Below, piece after piece: positions 9,303 to 21,463 of a stretch of 64,000 bases of DNA. The first letter of the stretch is position 1. Every line of letters begins with the position of its first letter. This DNA comes from Cervus elaphus (lineage: Eukaryota; Chordata; Mammalia; Artiodactyla; Cervidae), in contig NC_057832.1 in assembly GCF_910594005.1 (NCBI RefSeq), positions 106,403,152-106,467,151 of the forward strand, given 5' to 3'. The notes under the pieces were generated by a model, which was given only the letters and a program-made list of their open reading frames with translations, had not been told where the DNA came from and did not search any database. The translations under genes were made by a program, and so were the position numbers.

Positions 9303-11450
9303 TAGATATGCTGCCCATTATCTCTAATCAGCAGCTAGTCTATGATAAGCTAAGGACAGGTGGAAAGTAGTGTGCGTTTTCACACTTGGCTAAAATATGA
9401 AGAGTGATTTGGAGTTAAAATTAATCAATTAACTCATCTGAATCTCTTCAAAGGCCCCTTGATAATTTTATAAGGGACTCTTGAATTCTATATTCAATAT
9501 AAAAGCATTGAAGAGTAAAGAAAAATTATTTGTGATTATTTTAAAATATTCAACCTGGGTTTATTCCAGTCAGTTGATGTAGAAATAAAAGGATCAGGTT
9601 GTTGGTTCTCTTCCAAGCCATGTGTGCATGAAGGAAACAATTAAGGGCAAAACTTGGACTACTGAGCTGCATCCCAGTTCACACAAAAATAGCTTATTTC
9701 TAATGTTTTGAAAATGCATAAAAGCAGTAGTTTTATCTTTTACTCTCAATGGAGATCTTAAAGAGGCCAATATTCATTTATCTTTAAGACTGAATCTATA
9801 AACAAAACCGTTTAATCATTCACTTTTTCCTTTAATTTCTTTTTGAGTTATGAACAGATAACTATACTTTCTGCGAAAATGAGCAATAAAGACATAGAAT
9901 CATAGGATATTTGACCAGAATTTAATGTTGTAATCATATAAAACTTAGAACAAACTGCTGTCAGTCATTAGTAATATGATAGCTTAATTGCTGCACAGTA
10001 TCATTTTTATATAATAATTAGGCATTGGGAAAATATATGTAAAATTTTGAAGTTACTATTATTCTTTCATAGTAAAGCCAAGTTTAAAAACTGTCTCCCT
10101 TATCATTATTTATAGTATCTTTAAACTATATCAACTATACAATTGTATTTATATATATTCACTAATATATGTATTCAGAAGCAGTATTCTAGTTCTGAAT
10201 TTTGAACCACCTCATGTTACCCCCTACAGCCTATCACTAGGATTCTTACCTATTCTTTATCTTTGCCTCTAATTTGAATTATCTGGGAGCCTTTTCAACT
10301 ATTCTCTGTCTTGAAGTCCTGATGCTATACGCTCTAGGTGATAGGACTGTGGCTATAATAACTCTAAGTCATTCAGCTTTGGGTGGCCGATCAACAGCAT
10401 AGGATCATAACCATGTGCTTGTGTATGGTTACAAAGTGGATGAGAAGAGTCAGAGACACAGGGAAGCCACATAGGTATGGAGGCAAACCAGTGCTCAGCA
10501 AGGATGGCTCCAAGTTAAAGCCAGTAAGTCCCGACATATCCTCCATCTCTCCCCACCAGCTCAGGCTCTTTCAAATTGTTCCTCCTTAGGAGATAGAAGG
10601 AAGTTTGGAAAGAAGTTCAGAAAAATACAGCTAAGCCTTCAGGGATTCTAGACCAACTGATCAGGTTTTCCTCTGTGGTCAGCCTTAGAGGAAGATTTCA
10701 AGGTAATATTAGGTAAGACTTCAAGAGCAGTGGGCAGGATCCTGTTAGGATTTCTTCTGGTTATATGCCTATATATACTCCCTTGACAAAGTAGCTACAA
10801 TTGTTTCAATATTTTTTGCCCAAAGCTAAGCTTGGACTTTTTCAGTCCTTTGTGACAACATAGTTTCATATTCTTCAGGATCATGTGAGAATGTGTTTGA
10901 GGATCAAGGTTTTCATTTATTCAGATTTACCAAGAGTATCGCTAGTCTTTTGGGTTAGTTCTCGGATTTGTTTCCAATGTTTTGCTTGCGTTTCTAAACC
11001 TGATTTCCCAGGCGCTTCCCCTGGATTCTTAATTGTTGTCTGCACTAAGTCTCAGTGTCATCATCTAACTTTAAACATTTTTTTTTCCAAATCAACCTAC
11101 AACCTCTCATACCTTAAAGAGGTTGTCAATTATCAATAAACATTGCCTGCATCCTTACCAATGCCCAATATGCCTTTGAAAGCAAAGTGTGAAGAAAGGG
11201 AAACGAGAGAATGCAAAGAAACCCAGGTTGCCTGAAAGGGAATTTAAAAGGGCTTGATAGTCAGTTTAAAAAAGACTTGAAAAAGGTTAAATAAGACTTG
11301 GATGGCTTCACTGTTTTGTTTAAAGCTAGCTCTTTTTACTTTGCATTGTGAAGACAAGCTGGCAGCCTGCACAGGCGTGTTTTAAGTCACACCGGCAGTG
11401 CTCAGTAGCCCGTAAGAGGATCCATTCCCAGTCAAGCACTATATCATACA
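9303..11450. other. Unassigned AT-rich stretch, no gene seen
   Basis: No recognised repeat or coding motif was found. The short frames here (for example near 10383 and 10885) have no domain or motif and are best read as chance. Confidence 0.5.
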
Positions 11451-11454
11451 ATGC

Positions 11455-11575
11455 TGGGCCTGTAAGTGACTTTAGAAATCATCTATTCCAACGTCCTCAT
11501 TTTACAGATGAGGAAACTGGGACCAAAAGAGGTTAAGCAACTTGCCCAGTGTCAGTCATAATGACTCTGTGCATA
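11455..11575 (+). repeat. Ancient MIR-like SINE fragment
   Basis: The block CATTTTACAGATGAGGAAAC followed by GAGGTTAAGCAACTTGCCCA is the conserved core and tail of MIR-class mammalian SINEs. The exact subfamily was not determined. Confidence 0.65.
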
Positions 11576-12328
11576 GAAGCAATCAGCCACATCATTGACT
11601 CAGTGCCATAGCTACAGCTTTGGGAGCTAAAACTGTTTCCTTTGATTTTAGACACTGAAGCCTACGTTTTTCCTCTGGATGTTTCTTTCTCTTGCCTTAA
11701 ATGGAAGGCATTCTGCTGTCATTTGGATTTTTCCTTAATTTGTCCTAATTTCTCTATGCATTCTCTCCGCTCTTAAAGACACCTACAACTATCCTTTACT
11801 TACTGTGGTATGGAAGCCGATGTAATTAGCCAAGACTACACAACTTACCAGCATTACCAGAGAGCAAGTCTTGGCCTCTAATTTCCCTTAAATGTTTCCT
11901 TCTTTTGCTTTATGACTTTCATGTCACTTAATCAATACTTTTAAGTTCACATTAGCATAAAAAAGAAATCAGTATTTATTTCCAAAGTCTATGCTAGCTT
12001 GGCAATGATGAGCAACTGCTATGGGCTTCTGTCCATTTTGTGTATCACTTCTTAATAAATTTTTTGTCTATAATACATACTTTTGATTTTCTGAAGTTTT
12101 CAAAGTATTATACACTTCTGTGATTGAAACCACTTAATTGACCTAGTCCAGGATTTAGTTGTCAGTCCAGTGGTAAGGAGGATTGGAGGGTTCGGGTTGG
12201 GAATGAGAGAGGAGTGAAGTTGAATCCTCTATAGAACTTTGCAAAATTACGTATGTCTGCTCAGATCACAACTGCACTCCCAGAAAGATTCCGATACATC
12301 CTTCCTTTAATCACTCTCTCTAAGGCAT
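11576..12328. other. Unassigned AT-rich stretch
   Basis: No gene or recognised repeat was seen. Confidence 0.45.
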
Positions 12329-12720
12329 AATTCTCAAGTGTGGTCCACAGACCAGTACCATCATTACTACTTAGGGATTTGATAGAAAGACAAATTCTCC
12401 AGCGCCAACTACAGAGCTAGTAAATTAGAGGCTCTACAGGTGTAAGTGTGTATGCTCTGCTCAGTCGTGTCTGACTCTTTGTGACCTCATGACTGTCACC
12501 CTCCAGGCTCCTTGTTCATGGAATTTTGCAGGTAAGACTACTGGAGTGGGGTGACATTTTCTACTCCAGGGGATCTTCCCAACCCAGGGATCAAATCTGC
12601 CTCTGTTCCATTTCCCACTCATCTCTTGCGTCTTCTGCCTTGGCAGGTGCATTCTTCACCAGTGCACCGTCTGTGGAGCCCCCCAAATGATTTTAAGAAC
12701 CTCATTTTTGACTACCACTG
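12329..12720 (+). mobile_element. MER5-type hAT fossil split by a Bov-tA
   Basis: The left part (12329-12441) resembles the 5' half of a MER5-type non-autonomous hAT element (TTCTCAAGTGTGGTCCACAG, then CAGTACCATCATTACTACTT). The right part (12672-12720) resembles its 3' end (CAAATGATTTTAAGAACCTC). A minus-strand Bov-tA lies between the halves, so the SINE entered an existing MER5 copy. Confidence 0.6.
12442..12671 (-). mobile_element. Bov-tA SINE
   Basis: This is a tRNA-headed ruminant SINE on the minus strand. The Bov-A body (CAGTCGTGTCTGACTCTTTG ... CTACTCCAGGGGATCTTCCC) is followed by the reverse of the tRNA-Glu-like head near 12590-12671. The head is diverged, so the internal pol III promoter is unlikely to be intact. 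Confidence 0.8.
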
Positions 12721-13410
12721 CCATCAGTGCCATTTTAACCCATTGCAACGGCTGGGTTAAGATCATGTTTATGCCCATCAGGTGTTTTTCTTGGACCTTT
12801 CATTAGCATGTCTGAAACTTGCTCATTTGAACTCTTAAGTCTATAGAATCAAAGATTATAGACTTTGTTTCAAATAGGACATTGTTTCCTCAGCATCCTC
12901 TGTGGACCCCAGGCACTTCCCCTTGCTGCTTCCCAGGGGCCAGCCCATCAAACCGCTGTAATGAGGCTGAAAGCTCATTACTTTACACTGTCCTAGAGCA
13001 CTTATAAAGTCATTGCATATAACATTAGGAAGGAGATGATAACACTGATTTCACTATATAATGTTTATTTTTTTAGCTTGAAAATCCTAAGCTTTTTAGT
13101 GGTGAGTTAGGTTACCTTACACATCCAGATTTTATAAGTGAAACAAACAAACACTGTACATACAAAGACTTGAAGATTGTTGTGAGAACAATCCCTCTCT
13201 TCCTTTCACTAACACTAAAGCATTAGTTTCAGCTGCTGTAAATGCTTTCTCCAAGTGTGGGTGTCAGTGTTTGCATGCCTGTGCATTTGGATGAATACCA
13301 ATAAGAGTTTGTGTATGTGTCTATTTGATTGAAAGGATTTGTATGTTTAGTGAATACAAACCTATGTTCAGCTGTAAATAGATGTAGATATGTGCCTCTT
13401 TTTTTGAAGC
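12721..13410. other. Unassigned stretch, no gene seen
   Basis: I see no coding motif or recognised repeat. Confidence 0.45.
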
Positions 13411-13725
13411 ATTGTTGTTCAGTTGCTAAGTCATATCCAACTCTTTGCGACCCCATGGACTGCAGCACGCCAGGCTTCCCTGTTCTTCACCCTCTCCTGG
13501 AGCTTGTTCAAACTCACATTCATTGAGTTGGTGATGCCATCCAATCTCTCATTTTCTGTGGCCCCTTCTCCTCCTGTCTTCAATCTTTCCCAGCCTCAGG
13601 GTCTTTTCCAATGAGTTGGCTCTTCACATCAAGTAGCCAGAGTATTGGAGCTTCAGCATCAGTCCTTCCAATGAATATTCAGAGTTGATTTCCTTTAGGA
13701 TTGACTGGTTTGATCTCTCTAAATA
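13411..13725 (-). mobile_element. BovB LINE 3'-end fragment
   Basis: About 315 bp of the non-coding BovB 3' region and the end of its ORF are present on the minus strand, from GTTGTTCAGTTGCTAAGTCA to GATTGACTGGTTTGATCTCT. It is truncated at its 5' end. Confidence 0.82.
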
Positions 13726-14379
13726 TATGCATGGTGGTGAAGTATATGTATACGTGTGCATGCCTTAGGTCTGATATTAAACAAAGGAGAAGAAATCTGC
13801 TTAGCCTCTGCTCTTCTCTCTTCAGGAGCTACTTTGAATTTTTAAAATATTGTGTTCATACAATGATATATTTATATATATATTTTATATAATTTTTCCT
13901 ACTATAAAAATAATTTTGCTCTCTGTAAAAGACTTGAAAAACCCAGTAACATAGAGAATTAAAACTAAAGCATTCCTTTTTACACTATTTCCATTATTTA
14001 ATTTTATCTCTTCCAACTTCTAGATTAGTATTCTTTACATAACTCATTATCTTCTCCCTCTCCACATCGCACCTCCCCCGTGATATTTCCACATTGTCAA
14101 TATAGACATCTTCTCAAGAATGTCACAGAGAGGAGGCAACAGTCAAATATTTGGAGCAACTCATTGGTTCAGACATTGTCCTATAGTTTAGAAGTCATTT
14201 CTGGCTAGCCTATACTAGAGACAGAGAGCATATTAAGAATATATTATAATGTATAATGTATAAAATATTATAATCTATCAGATGGACACCTTGCATATAA
14301 GAGAAATATAAAAGCAAAGATGGCAAGCAGACTACTTTACATAAAGTGAATTTTCATCTAGTCCAGATCAATTATAGTA

Positions 14380-14530
14380 ACAGCTTTCACTTACTGAGCA
14401 CATAGTGCAGTCCAGGTGCTTTTTGCATGAGGTGTCATTTAAAATCCTCAAAATAACTTTATGAGGTCATTGTCTTTTCTTCCTCTATAGATGAGATGAT
14501 GGGGCATATAAATACATTTTCCATGGCACA
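14380..14530 (+). repeat. MIR SINE fragment
   Basis: CACTTACTGAGCACATAGTG, a short-interval CAGGTGCTTTTTGCATGAGG, ATCCTCAAAATAACTTTATGAGG and TATAGATGAGATGATGGGGC match the MIR order of blocks on the plus strand. Confidence 0.65.
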
Positions 14531-14784
14531 AACAGCTTTCTAATAAGTAATAGAATATGCATTCATTTCCAGTTCTATCTATTATAAATCCTATACTCTT
14601 AATCCTCATCTATTCTCCAGAATATATAAGAAGAATTTGTAAGTTAACTGTAACATAATGAAGGAAGTACTAAGTTTGGTTCTAAAGCAAACTGAAAGAT
14701 CTTCTGGATCAATTCCTTCAATCAAAAGATCAAAGCTAAAACAAGCTAAAATAAAACAAAAAGAGAAAAGCTAATGTATTGAGG

Positions 14785-14880
14785 AGTTAATTTGCCTAAC
14801 ATCACACAGCTGTGGCATAGCAGGGGTCAGAACACCAAGTTCTCCCAAATGTCAAGATTATACTGTCAACTGGATCGTTG
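14785..14880 (+). repeat. Possible MIR tail fragment
   Basis: GAGTTAATTTGCCTAACATC followed by ACACAGCTGTGGCATAGCAG and GGTCAGAACACCAAGTTCTC resembles the 3' half of MIR. Confidence 0.5.
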
Positions 14881-15244
14881 TTTCCTTTGATGTACATTGA
14901 TTCCAAATATCCACAGAGTATATCCTCATAAGCCTATTTATGTAGCATCAGTAAAATCCCTTTTAGTTTAAACTAAAATAAGTCCTTGTCCCATGCCCTT
15001 TTCTTACTGAGATTCATTCTAATTTCCCCTTAGTTTTCTGAGTGAATTGGAATGATAGAAGGAAGAGCTGGATGGGAAAAATAAAACATGAACAGACCTG
15101 TCCATCTTGGAAGAAGGTACAGATTCTGACTGGGATAAACTAATTAACATAGAGAAAAGGAAAATTCAAGATTTTGAGTTGACTCTCCCACTAACTCTTC
15201 ATTTCTCACCAGGATGTCCTTGGGACCATAATAAACACTAATTT

Positions 15245-15585
15245 GGGCTTCCCTGGTAGTTCAGCTGGTAAAGAATCCACCTGCAATGCAGGAGACCCCC
15301 GTTCGATTCCTGGTTGGGAAGATTCCCTGGAGAAGGGATAGGCTACCCACTCCAGTATTCCTGGGCTTCCCTGCTGACTCAGATGGTAAACAATCTGCCT
15401 GTAGTGTGGGAGACTTGGGTTTGGTCCTTGGGTTGGGAAGATACCCTGGAGGAGAGCATGGGAACCCATTCTAGTATTCTTGACTGGAGAATCCCCATGG
15501 AGAGAGGAGCCTGATAGGCTACAGTCCATGGGGTCACAAGAGGTGGACAGACTTCGCAACTAAGCGCAGAACTGCACATACACAG
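15245..15585 (+). mobile_element. Bov-tA SINE with doubled tRNA-like head
   Basis: Two successive tRNA-Glu-like heads are present, each starting with GGCTTCCCTG (15246 and 15363). One Bov-A body follows, ending in a diverged CGCAACTAAGCGCAGAACTG tail. The first head keeps a near-match pol III A box (TAGTTCAGCTGG) and B box (GTTCGATTCC). The doubled head suggests insertion of one copy into another or a tandem partial duplication. Confidence 0.8.
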
Positions 15586-15587
15586 AT

Positions 15588-15983
15588 CTCAGTTCAGTGC
15601 AGTTCAGTTCAGTCGCTCAGTCGTGTCCGACTCTTTGCGACCTCATGAATCGCAGTACGCCAGGCCTCCCTGTCCATCACAAACCCCCAGAGTCTACTCA
15701 AACTCATGCCCATCGAGTCGGTGATGCCATCCAGCCATCTCATCCTCTGTCATCCCCTTCTCCTCCTGCCCCCAATCCCTCCCAGCATCAGGGTCTTTTC
15801 CAGTGAGTCAACTCTTCACATGAGGTGGCCAAAGTACTGGAGTTTCAGCTTCATCATCAGTCCTTCCAATGAACACCCAGGACTGATCTCCTTCAGGATG
15901 GACTGGTTGGATCTCCTTGCAGTCCAAGGGACTCTCAAGAGTCTTCTCCAACACCACAGTTCAAAAGCATCAGTTTTTCGGCT
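15588..15983 (-). mobile_element. BovB LINE 3'-end fragment
   Basis: The minus-strand BovB begins with a CAGTTCAGTTCAGTCGCTCAG tail (the GAACT repeat of the BovB 3' end) and runs to CAAAAGCATCAGTTTTTCGGC. It lies directly against the preceding plus-strand Bov-tA, with which it shares the terminal block in inverted orientation. Confidence 0.85.
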
Positions 15984-16654
15984 GATCTACCTCTTCCTAA
16001 TGAAGGAGGTTTTTGCAGCAAAGAGGTGGTGACAGACTCAGTGTTTTCATAAATTGTGGCATGTAAGCTGTTTAGTTGATCATGTAAATTCCTATATTTT
16101 TGCACATGAACTCCAAATTGTTACTATTTCTGACTGTTTAACATAAAAAAAACAATCTATATAGCTGGTCCAAGATGATTGCATTTCAAGCCAGCATCAA
16201 TGTCTTTCTAAGGTGAAGCTCCTTATTTCTTTCTTTTTTTTTTTTTTGACTATGTCTCTCTTTCTAAAGATACTGTTATTAGGAACTTTTCTATTTTATA
16301 TGAAACTTAATTAAATTAATTCCATTAAGAACACAGGAACTGGGAATTAACTCCCAGAAATTAATAGGTTCATGCTCTCATTTATCTAAACAAACAAAAA
16401 AGAATCAATGGAGCAGCAGTCACTGTGCTACTAATGACTATCTCCAGGAGAACAGAAACTGTGTCTATTTTGCTCACCACTGTGTATGTGTCCTGTTCCC
16501 AGCATGGTGCCTCACATAGAATAGAGGCTTACTGAATAGCTGAATGATGAGAGAATCAGTGAATGAATAAAATGGATCTTTGTAACAGAAGCCATCATAA
16601 TTTGTTTATTAATGTGTCTGCTTCACCTAAAGCAGAGATCATGTTTTATTTATT
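15984..16654. other. Unassigned AT-rich stretch
   Basis: No gene or recognised repeat was seen. A T-tract is present at about 16234-16247. Confidence 0.4.
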
Positions 16655-17470
16655 TAACAACTTTATTGAGACATAATTCACATATGAATCACCCATTTAG
16701 TGTATAATTCAATGGCTTTTGTATAATCAGAGTTGATCATTCATCACCACAATTTTAGAACAGTTTTATTACCCCCCCCAAAATCCCACCATACCCCTTA
16801 GCTTTCACCCTTTCACCCCAATCTCACAATTCTTCTAACTGTCCCACCTTACCCTATGCAATATAGTTTCTGTCTATAGAGTATTTCCTGTTCTGGACAT
16901 TTCATATAAGTGAAATCGTACAATCTATGGTCCTTTGTGAATGGCTTCTTTCATTTAGAAAAATGTTTCAAGATTCATCCATGTAGCCCATATCAGCACT
17001 CAATTTCTTTTTATTGCTGAATAATATAACATTGTAGGGACTTCCCTGTGACTCAGATGGTAAAGAATCTGCCTGCAGTGTGGCAGACCCAGGTTTGATC
17101 CCTGGGTCAGGATGATCCCCTGGAGAAGGGAATGGCAACCCACTCCAGTATTCTTGCCTGGAGAATCCCATAGACAGAGAAGCCTGGCGGGCTACAGTCC
17201 ATGGAGTCACAAAGAGTCAGACATGACTGAGTGACTGAAAATACAACATTTATGGGTACACTCTATTTATCCATTCATCAGTTGATGGACATTTGGATTG
17301 TATCTATTTGGGGGCTGTGTTGAATAATACATCACTGAATATTCATGTACAAGTTTTTGTGTGTACATAGATTTTCATTTTTCCTGGAGATATTACTAGG
17401 AGCAGAATTTCTGGATCATATGGTAACAAACATTTATTGAGTTGTATACTACACCTTCAAATTTTATGTT
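16655..17470 (-). mobile_element. Ancient L1M 3' end interrupted by Bov-tA
   Basis: The 16655-17037 part reads as the 3' UTR of an old mammalian L1 on the minus strand (TTTATTGAGACATAATTCAC, CACCCATTTAGTGTATAATTC, CATCACCACAATTTTAGAAC). The 17240-17470 part continues into old L1 ORF2 3' sequence (TTATCCATTCATCAGTTGATGG). Many stops mark it as a fossil. A Bov-tA splits it. Confidence 0.7.
17038..17236 (+). mobile_element. Bov-tA SINE
   Basis: It has a complete plus-strand head (GGGACTTCCCTGTGACTCAG ... GGTTTGATCCCTGGG) and Bov-A body ending in GTCAGACATGACTGAGTGAC. It lies inside an ancient L1. Short flanking matches (AACATT on either side) fit a decayed target-site duplication. Confidence 0.87.
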
Positions 17471-17789
17471 TTTCTAACTTCCTTGAAAATGAAAATCAAG
17501 ATTAAACCAAATTGAAATGATATTACTTTGATGATATCATTTAATTCCATATTTAATTTATTATTTTCAACTGATCTGATTATTAGGTAATATAAATGCT
17601 AGAAGCAGGAGTCACACGTGTGAACAAAAACCTATTGTTGATATTTTGAAACTTGAATTCTTTCACTGATCATAGAAACTGCCCAAGGATTTTCTTTGGG
17701 AGGTATAAAATTACCTTAACAAGGAAGAAAGGAGAGTAACCTATATGTTTCGATACTTACTACCTATGTGGCATATAAAGTTATACTGT

Positions 17790-17905
17790 TAAAATTATGT
17801 ATTTTAGAAATAATGAAACTGAATTTTGGAAAGACTGATTTGTTCATGGTCATATTAGTAGAAAAGTTAAAGCTTGGATTTGAATCTAGGTCTTCTTGTT
17901 TCTAG
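17790..17905 (+). repeat. MIR-like fragment
   Basis: A diverged MIR core and tail is visible: TTAGAAATAATGAAACTGAA, a GGTCATATTAGTAG block and GGATTTGAATCTAGGTCTTC. Confidence 0.55.
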
Positions 17906-18614
17906 TTTGTGTATATGTGTGTATTTTCCTAGAGGACAATTTTTTGCAAATTCCCATCCTAAATAATTGGCATTAGAATAATACCTTCAGCATTTCCTGC
18001 TCAAGCATTCTCTACTTGATTTGTATTTGCAAAATAAATGATGATCTGCTCACAGAGAAGCACCTGTATGCAGAACATAACATGGTGTTTGGGGAGCTAA
18101 AAGAAGGAGACTTTCTTTTGGCAAAATACCTCTGATTCTGTCCTAAAGTACCTCAGGGATGAGTTTAGATTGGAAACAAATGTCCTGAGTTTTGTTCCAT
18201 CTCTTTAATTCCATTTGGCATTTGTTATATTTAATATGTTTGAGGTATAAAATATCTCCTTGGAACAAATATTCATTATGGCATTATTATCTATTTGTAG
18301 AGCCTATGTAAGCAGAACAATACCTCCCGGGCCATCTTTCAGAATGACTGAGTAACTGTATTGTTTGCTACAAGCTCTTATCTTAAAATACCCCCCTTTT
18401 ATTCAACGCTGAAATAAGAAATGGAAATACATATGCACACATAAGGAAGTATCATCTATTTTTGATCCAGCTTTTGTTGTTCTGACATGAAGGGGTACAA
18501 GAGCTGGTAAGCATAATCTTACTCATTAAGAATGACTGTAAGAAGAAGCACATAATTGTCACATTTGCATTTTAGGATAAAATCTCGCAAATGTGGGATA
18601 AACAAACACTGAAA
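17906..18614. other. Unassigned stretch, no gene
   Basis: No recognisable feature was found. Confidence 0.4.
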
Positions 18615-18860
18615 CTAGCACATATTGACTATCAACTCCATACCAGACTCATATTATAAAGTTTATATTCATTATCTCAATTAAACCACCCAAGTACTAG
18701 AAATTAGATAGTCATTGTCATCTCTATTTAACAAATAAAAATAAAGCTTGGAGAAATTAATCTTGCCCAAGTTCACACAATTGAAAAACAACAAAGTTGA
18801 GTTTTAGATCACAGATTGGTCTAACATTAAAATCTGATCTCTTTACACCAAAATATTGCT
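18615..18860 (+). repeat. MIR SINE fragment
   Basis: About 245 bp follow the MIR block order: ATTGACTATCAACTCCATACC, TTCATTATCTCAATTAAACC, CTATTTAACAAATAAAAATAAAG, TCTTGCCCAAGTTCACACAA, then a degraded tail. Confidence 0.6.
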
Positions 18861-19435
18861 TTTCAGGTTAAACTACTAATTTAGTAAGAATGATCAAAAT
18901 ATCTTTAAACTTGGAAATTATAGAAGAAATTATCTAAGATACTTGGAGTTATTCCAGAGAATGAATAAAGCTCTTCCAAATGGGGGAAATCTGATACATT
19001 TTACTCCAGGAATCAAATAAGCACCATTTGAAAGCAGCATATTGTATGTAAACATCTGCTGCAAAATTAATTCCCAAAAAATCTTGAAAATAGATTGTCA
19101 CATTTTTAGACTAGATTGCACCTCATATTCTTATTTATCCTAATAATATAATTAGCTAACATTTTTTTTGAAACATGATATCAAATAAAATGAAGGTCAA
19201 TATATATTTTATTAATGACAAATTATTTTTATGATGTTATTTTAAGCTTTAAAATTCAATAAGACATTTTAAGACTAATAACTCCACTAATATCACTTTG
19301 CCTGTGTATTCACTTGAATGCTCATTGGTAAAGATCTGCCTACATAGTACCCTAAATCTATCTTACTGCAAAGGTACTGAATTTGAAAGATCAATACTTT
19401 AAAGGTGGAGTGTGTCTGTGTGTGTGTGTATGTGT
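18861..19435. other. Unassigned AT-rich stretch
   Basis: No gene or repeat was recognised. A short TG-rich run occurs at about 19409-19433. Confidence 0.4.
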
Positions 19436-19645
19436 TTGTTGTTTAGTCACTAAGTCATGTCTGACTCAGCTACCCCGTGGACTTGTAGACTGCCAGGCTT
19501 TTCTATCCATGGGATTTTTCAGGCAAGAATACTGGAGTGGGTTGCCATTTCCTTCTCCAGGGGATCTTCCCTGACCCAGGGATTGGACCCACATCTCTTG
19601 CATTGGCAGGCAGATTCTTTACCACTTAGGCACCAGGGAAGTCCT
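19436..19645 (-). mobile_element. Bov-tA SINE
   Basis: A full minus-strand Bov-tA: Bov-A body (GTCACTAAGTCATGTCTGAC ... GGGTTGCCATTTCCTTCTCC) followed by the reversed tRNA-like head ending CACCAGGGAAGTCC. Confidence 0.87.
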
Positions 19646-20219
19646 TGTATGTGTGTGTTTAAATGTGTATATAATTATGACTCGGCATTCAAATGGGTTT
19701 ATCTTTCCTTTTCTCCTTTGCCTTTCACATATTTCAAAATGGCAGCAAGAGTAATTGAAGAAATTACTATACTCTATAATTTATTACAATGAGAGATATG
19801 TTTTAAAAACTAATAAAAAGAAAAAGGAATGCTTAAATTTAAGGTAAGCATCTCTATGAAAGAGAATGGAAACATGAAGACCTAGACTCAGAGCAAAGCC
19901 ATATATATACTAGATCTGGAATTGAAAAGAGTGATGGTATTGAGTTCTACTACCAGAATTGAGAACATTCTCAGATAATGTGAACCAGAGCCAGGCTTAA
20001 AGGTAGAATAGGAGTTTGAACTTATTACCAACCCAAAGAGAGATTATAGAGATATAATTTACATAAATGCTTATTGTTATATGCCACTGAGATTTTGTAG
20101 ATGTTTGTTACACTGGAGTAGCAGACTGATACAGAAATTGGCACTACTGCAAAGCTGTTACAAAAAAATCTGCCTATGTGGCAGGCTGTAAGGAACCATT
20201 ATAGAAGACTGTAAAGGGC
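19646..20219. other. Unassigned stretch, no gene
   Basis: I see nothing recognisable. Confidence 0.4.
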
Positions 20220-20345
20220 CACTTTCCCTGGTGGTCCAGTGGTTAAGCTTCATGCTTCCACTGCAGGGGTCCTGGGTTGGATCCATGGTCAGGGAGCTAA
20301 GATCCTGTGTGCTGAGTGGTGTGGCCAAAAAATAAAATGAATAAT
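20220..20345 (+). mobile_element. CHR-type tRNA-derived SINE
   Basis: Starts CTTTCCCTGGTGGTCCAGTGG, passes through GGGTCCTGGGTTGGATCCAT and GCTAAGATCCTGTGTGCTGA, and ends in a GGCCAAAAAATAAAATG A-rich tail. This is the layout of the cetartiodactyl CHR SINEs, which are distinct from Bov-tA. Confidence 0.75.
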
Positions 20346-20414
20346 AAATTAAAATGTAAAAATATGACTGTAAAAATATGATGTATACTATGTAACAGCA
20401 AATATTTGGCAAAA

Positions 20415-20587
20415 CTATCACCTGAGAAGGGGACAACAGAGAACGAGATGGTTGGATGGCATTGCTGACTTGATGGACATAAGTTTGAGCAGTTTCTAGG
20501 AGTTGGTGATGGACGGGGAAGCCTGGCATGCTGCAGTGCATGGGGTCGCAAAGAGTCGGACATGACCAAGAGACTGAACTGAACTGA
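20415..20587 (+). mobile_element. BovB terminal 3' fragment
   Basis: Only the last about 170 bp of BovB are present on the plus strand, from AGATGGTTGGATGGCATTGC to the terminal GACTGAACTGAACTGACTG repeat. Confidence 0.82.
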
Positions 20588-20859
20588 CTGATCACCTGGG
20601 CAAACTTAGAAGACAGAAAATGTGAGGAAGCAGCTCAGGCTACTGGAAAGGTATATTCTTCAGGGCCCTCTTCAGAAGTGAATGAAGGGGAAGAAAGCTA
20701 TGACCCCTGGCTCCATAGAGTGGAGATAAGAGTCATGAAGGACAGTTGATTAAAAAGCTATTTTTCAGAAGAGTGATCATTTGCCCAGCAAAGTTTCAGA
20801 ATTGCTGTGACCAATGATTCTATGTGCCTCCCATTTTATCATTTTTTTTTTTAATGGAC

Positions 20860-21463
20860 GTACTAATTGCAGCCATTTTGTCCCCATTGGATCATAGATA
20901 ATGCAAGGAAATTCCAGAAAAACATCAATTTCTGCTTCAATGACTATGCTAAAGGTTTTAACTATGTTCAAAATTTGGAAAGGAGTATGACAAGGTGTAC
21001 TGTCACCCTGCTTATTTACCTTATATGCAGAGTATGCCATGTGTAATGCGGGGCTGGATGAATCACAAGCTGGAACCAAGATTCTGGGGAGAAATATCAA
21101 CAAGCTCAGATATGCAGATGAAACCACTTTAATGGCAGAAAATGAAAAGGAACTAAAAGAACCTTTGGTGAGAGTGAAGGAGGAGACTGAAAAAGCTGGC
21201 TTAAAACTCAATATTCAAAAAACAAAGATTATGGCATCCAGTCGCATCACTTAGTGGCAAATAGAAGGGGAAAAACTGGAAGCAGTGATGGATTTTCTCT
21301 TCTTGGGCTTCAAAATCGCTGCAGATGGTAACTGCAGTGATGAAATTGAAAGATGCTTGCCCCTTGGAATAAAAGCAATGACAAACCTAGACAATGTATT
21401 AAAAAACAGACACAGCACTTTGCTGACAAACATCAATATAGTCAAACTATGGTTTTTCCAGTT
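20860..21463 (+). mobile_element. BovB LINE, reverse-transcriptase fragment
   Basis: This plus-strand BovB encodes part of the RTE reverse transcriptase. Recognisable are the motif-A region (diverged from FIDYAKAF) and the YADE variant of the YADD box (LRYADETTLMA near 21100-21135), then KLNIQKTKIMAS. An internal deletion lies between about 20962 and 20968. The fragment stops at TTTTTCCAGT where a minus-strand BovB begins. It is dead: it is truncated at both ends, internally deleted, and has a changed second active-site aspartate. Confidence 0.85.

Larger units (their letters stand above)
13726..15244. other. AT-rich stretch with old MIR remains, no gene
   Basis: Apart from the MIR-like pieces listed separately, nothing recognisable was found. 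The stretch includes AT-rich low-complexity sequence at about 13865-13900 and 14240-14275. Confidence 0.45.

Noticed and set aside
15254..15315. tRNA-like A and B boxes as a tRNA gene
   Set aside because: The sequence is the head of a Bov-tA SINE, joined to a Bov-A body. No cloverleaf acceptor stem was seen.
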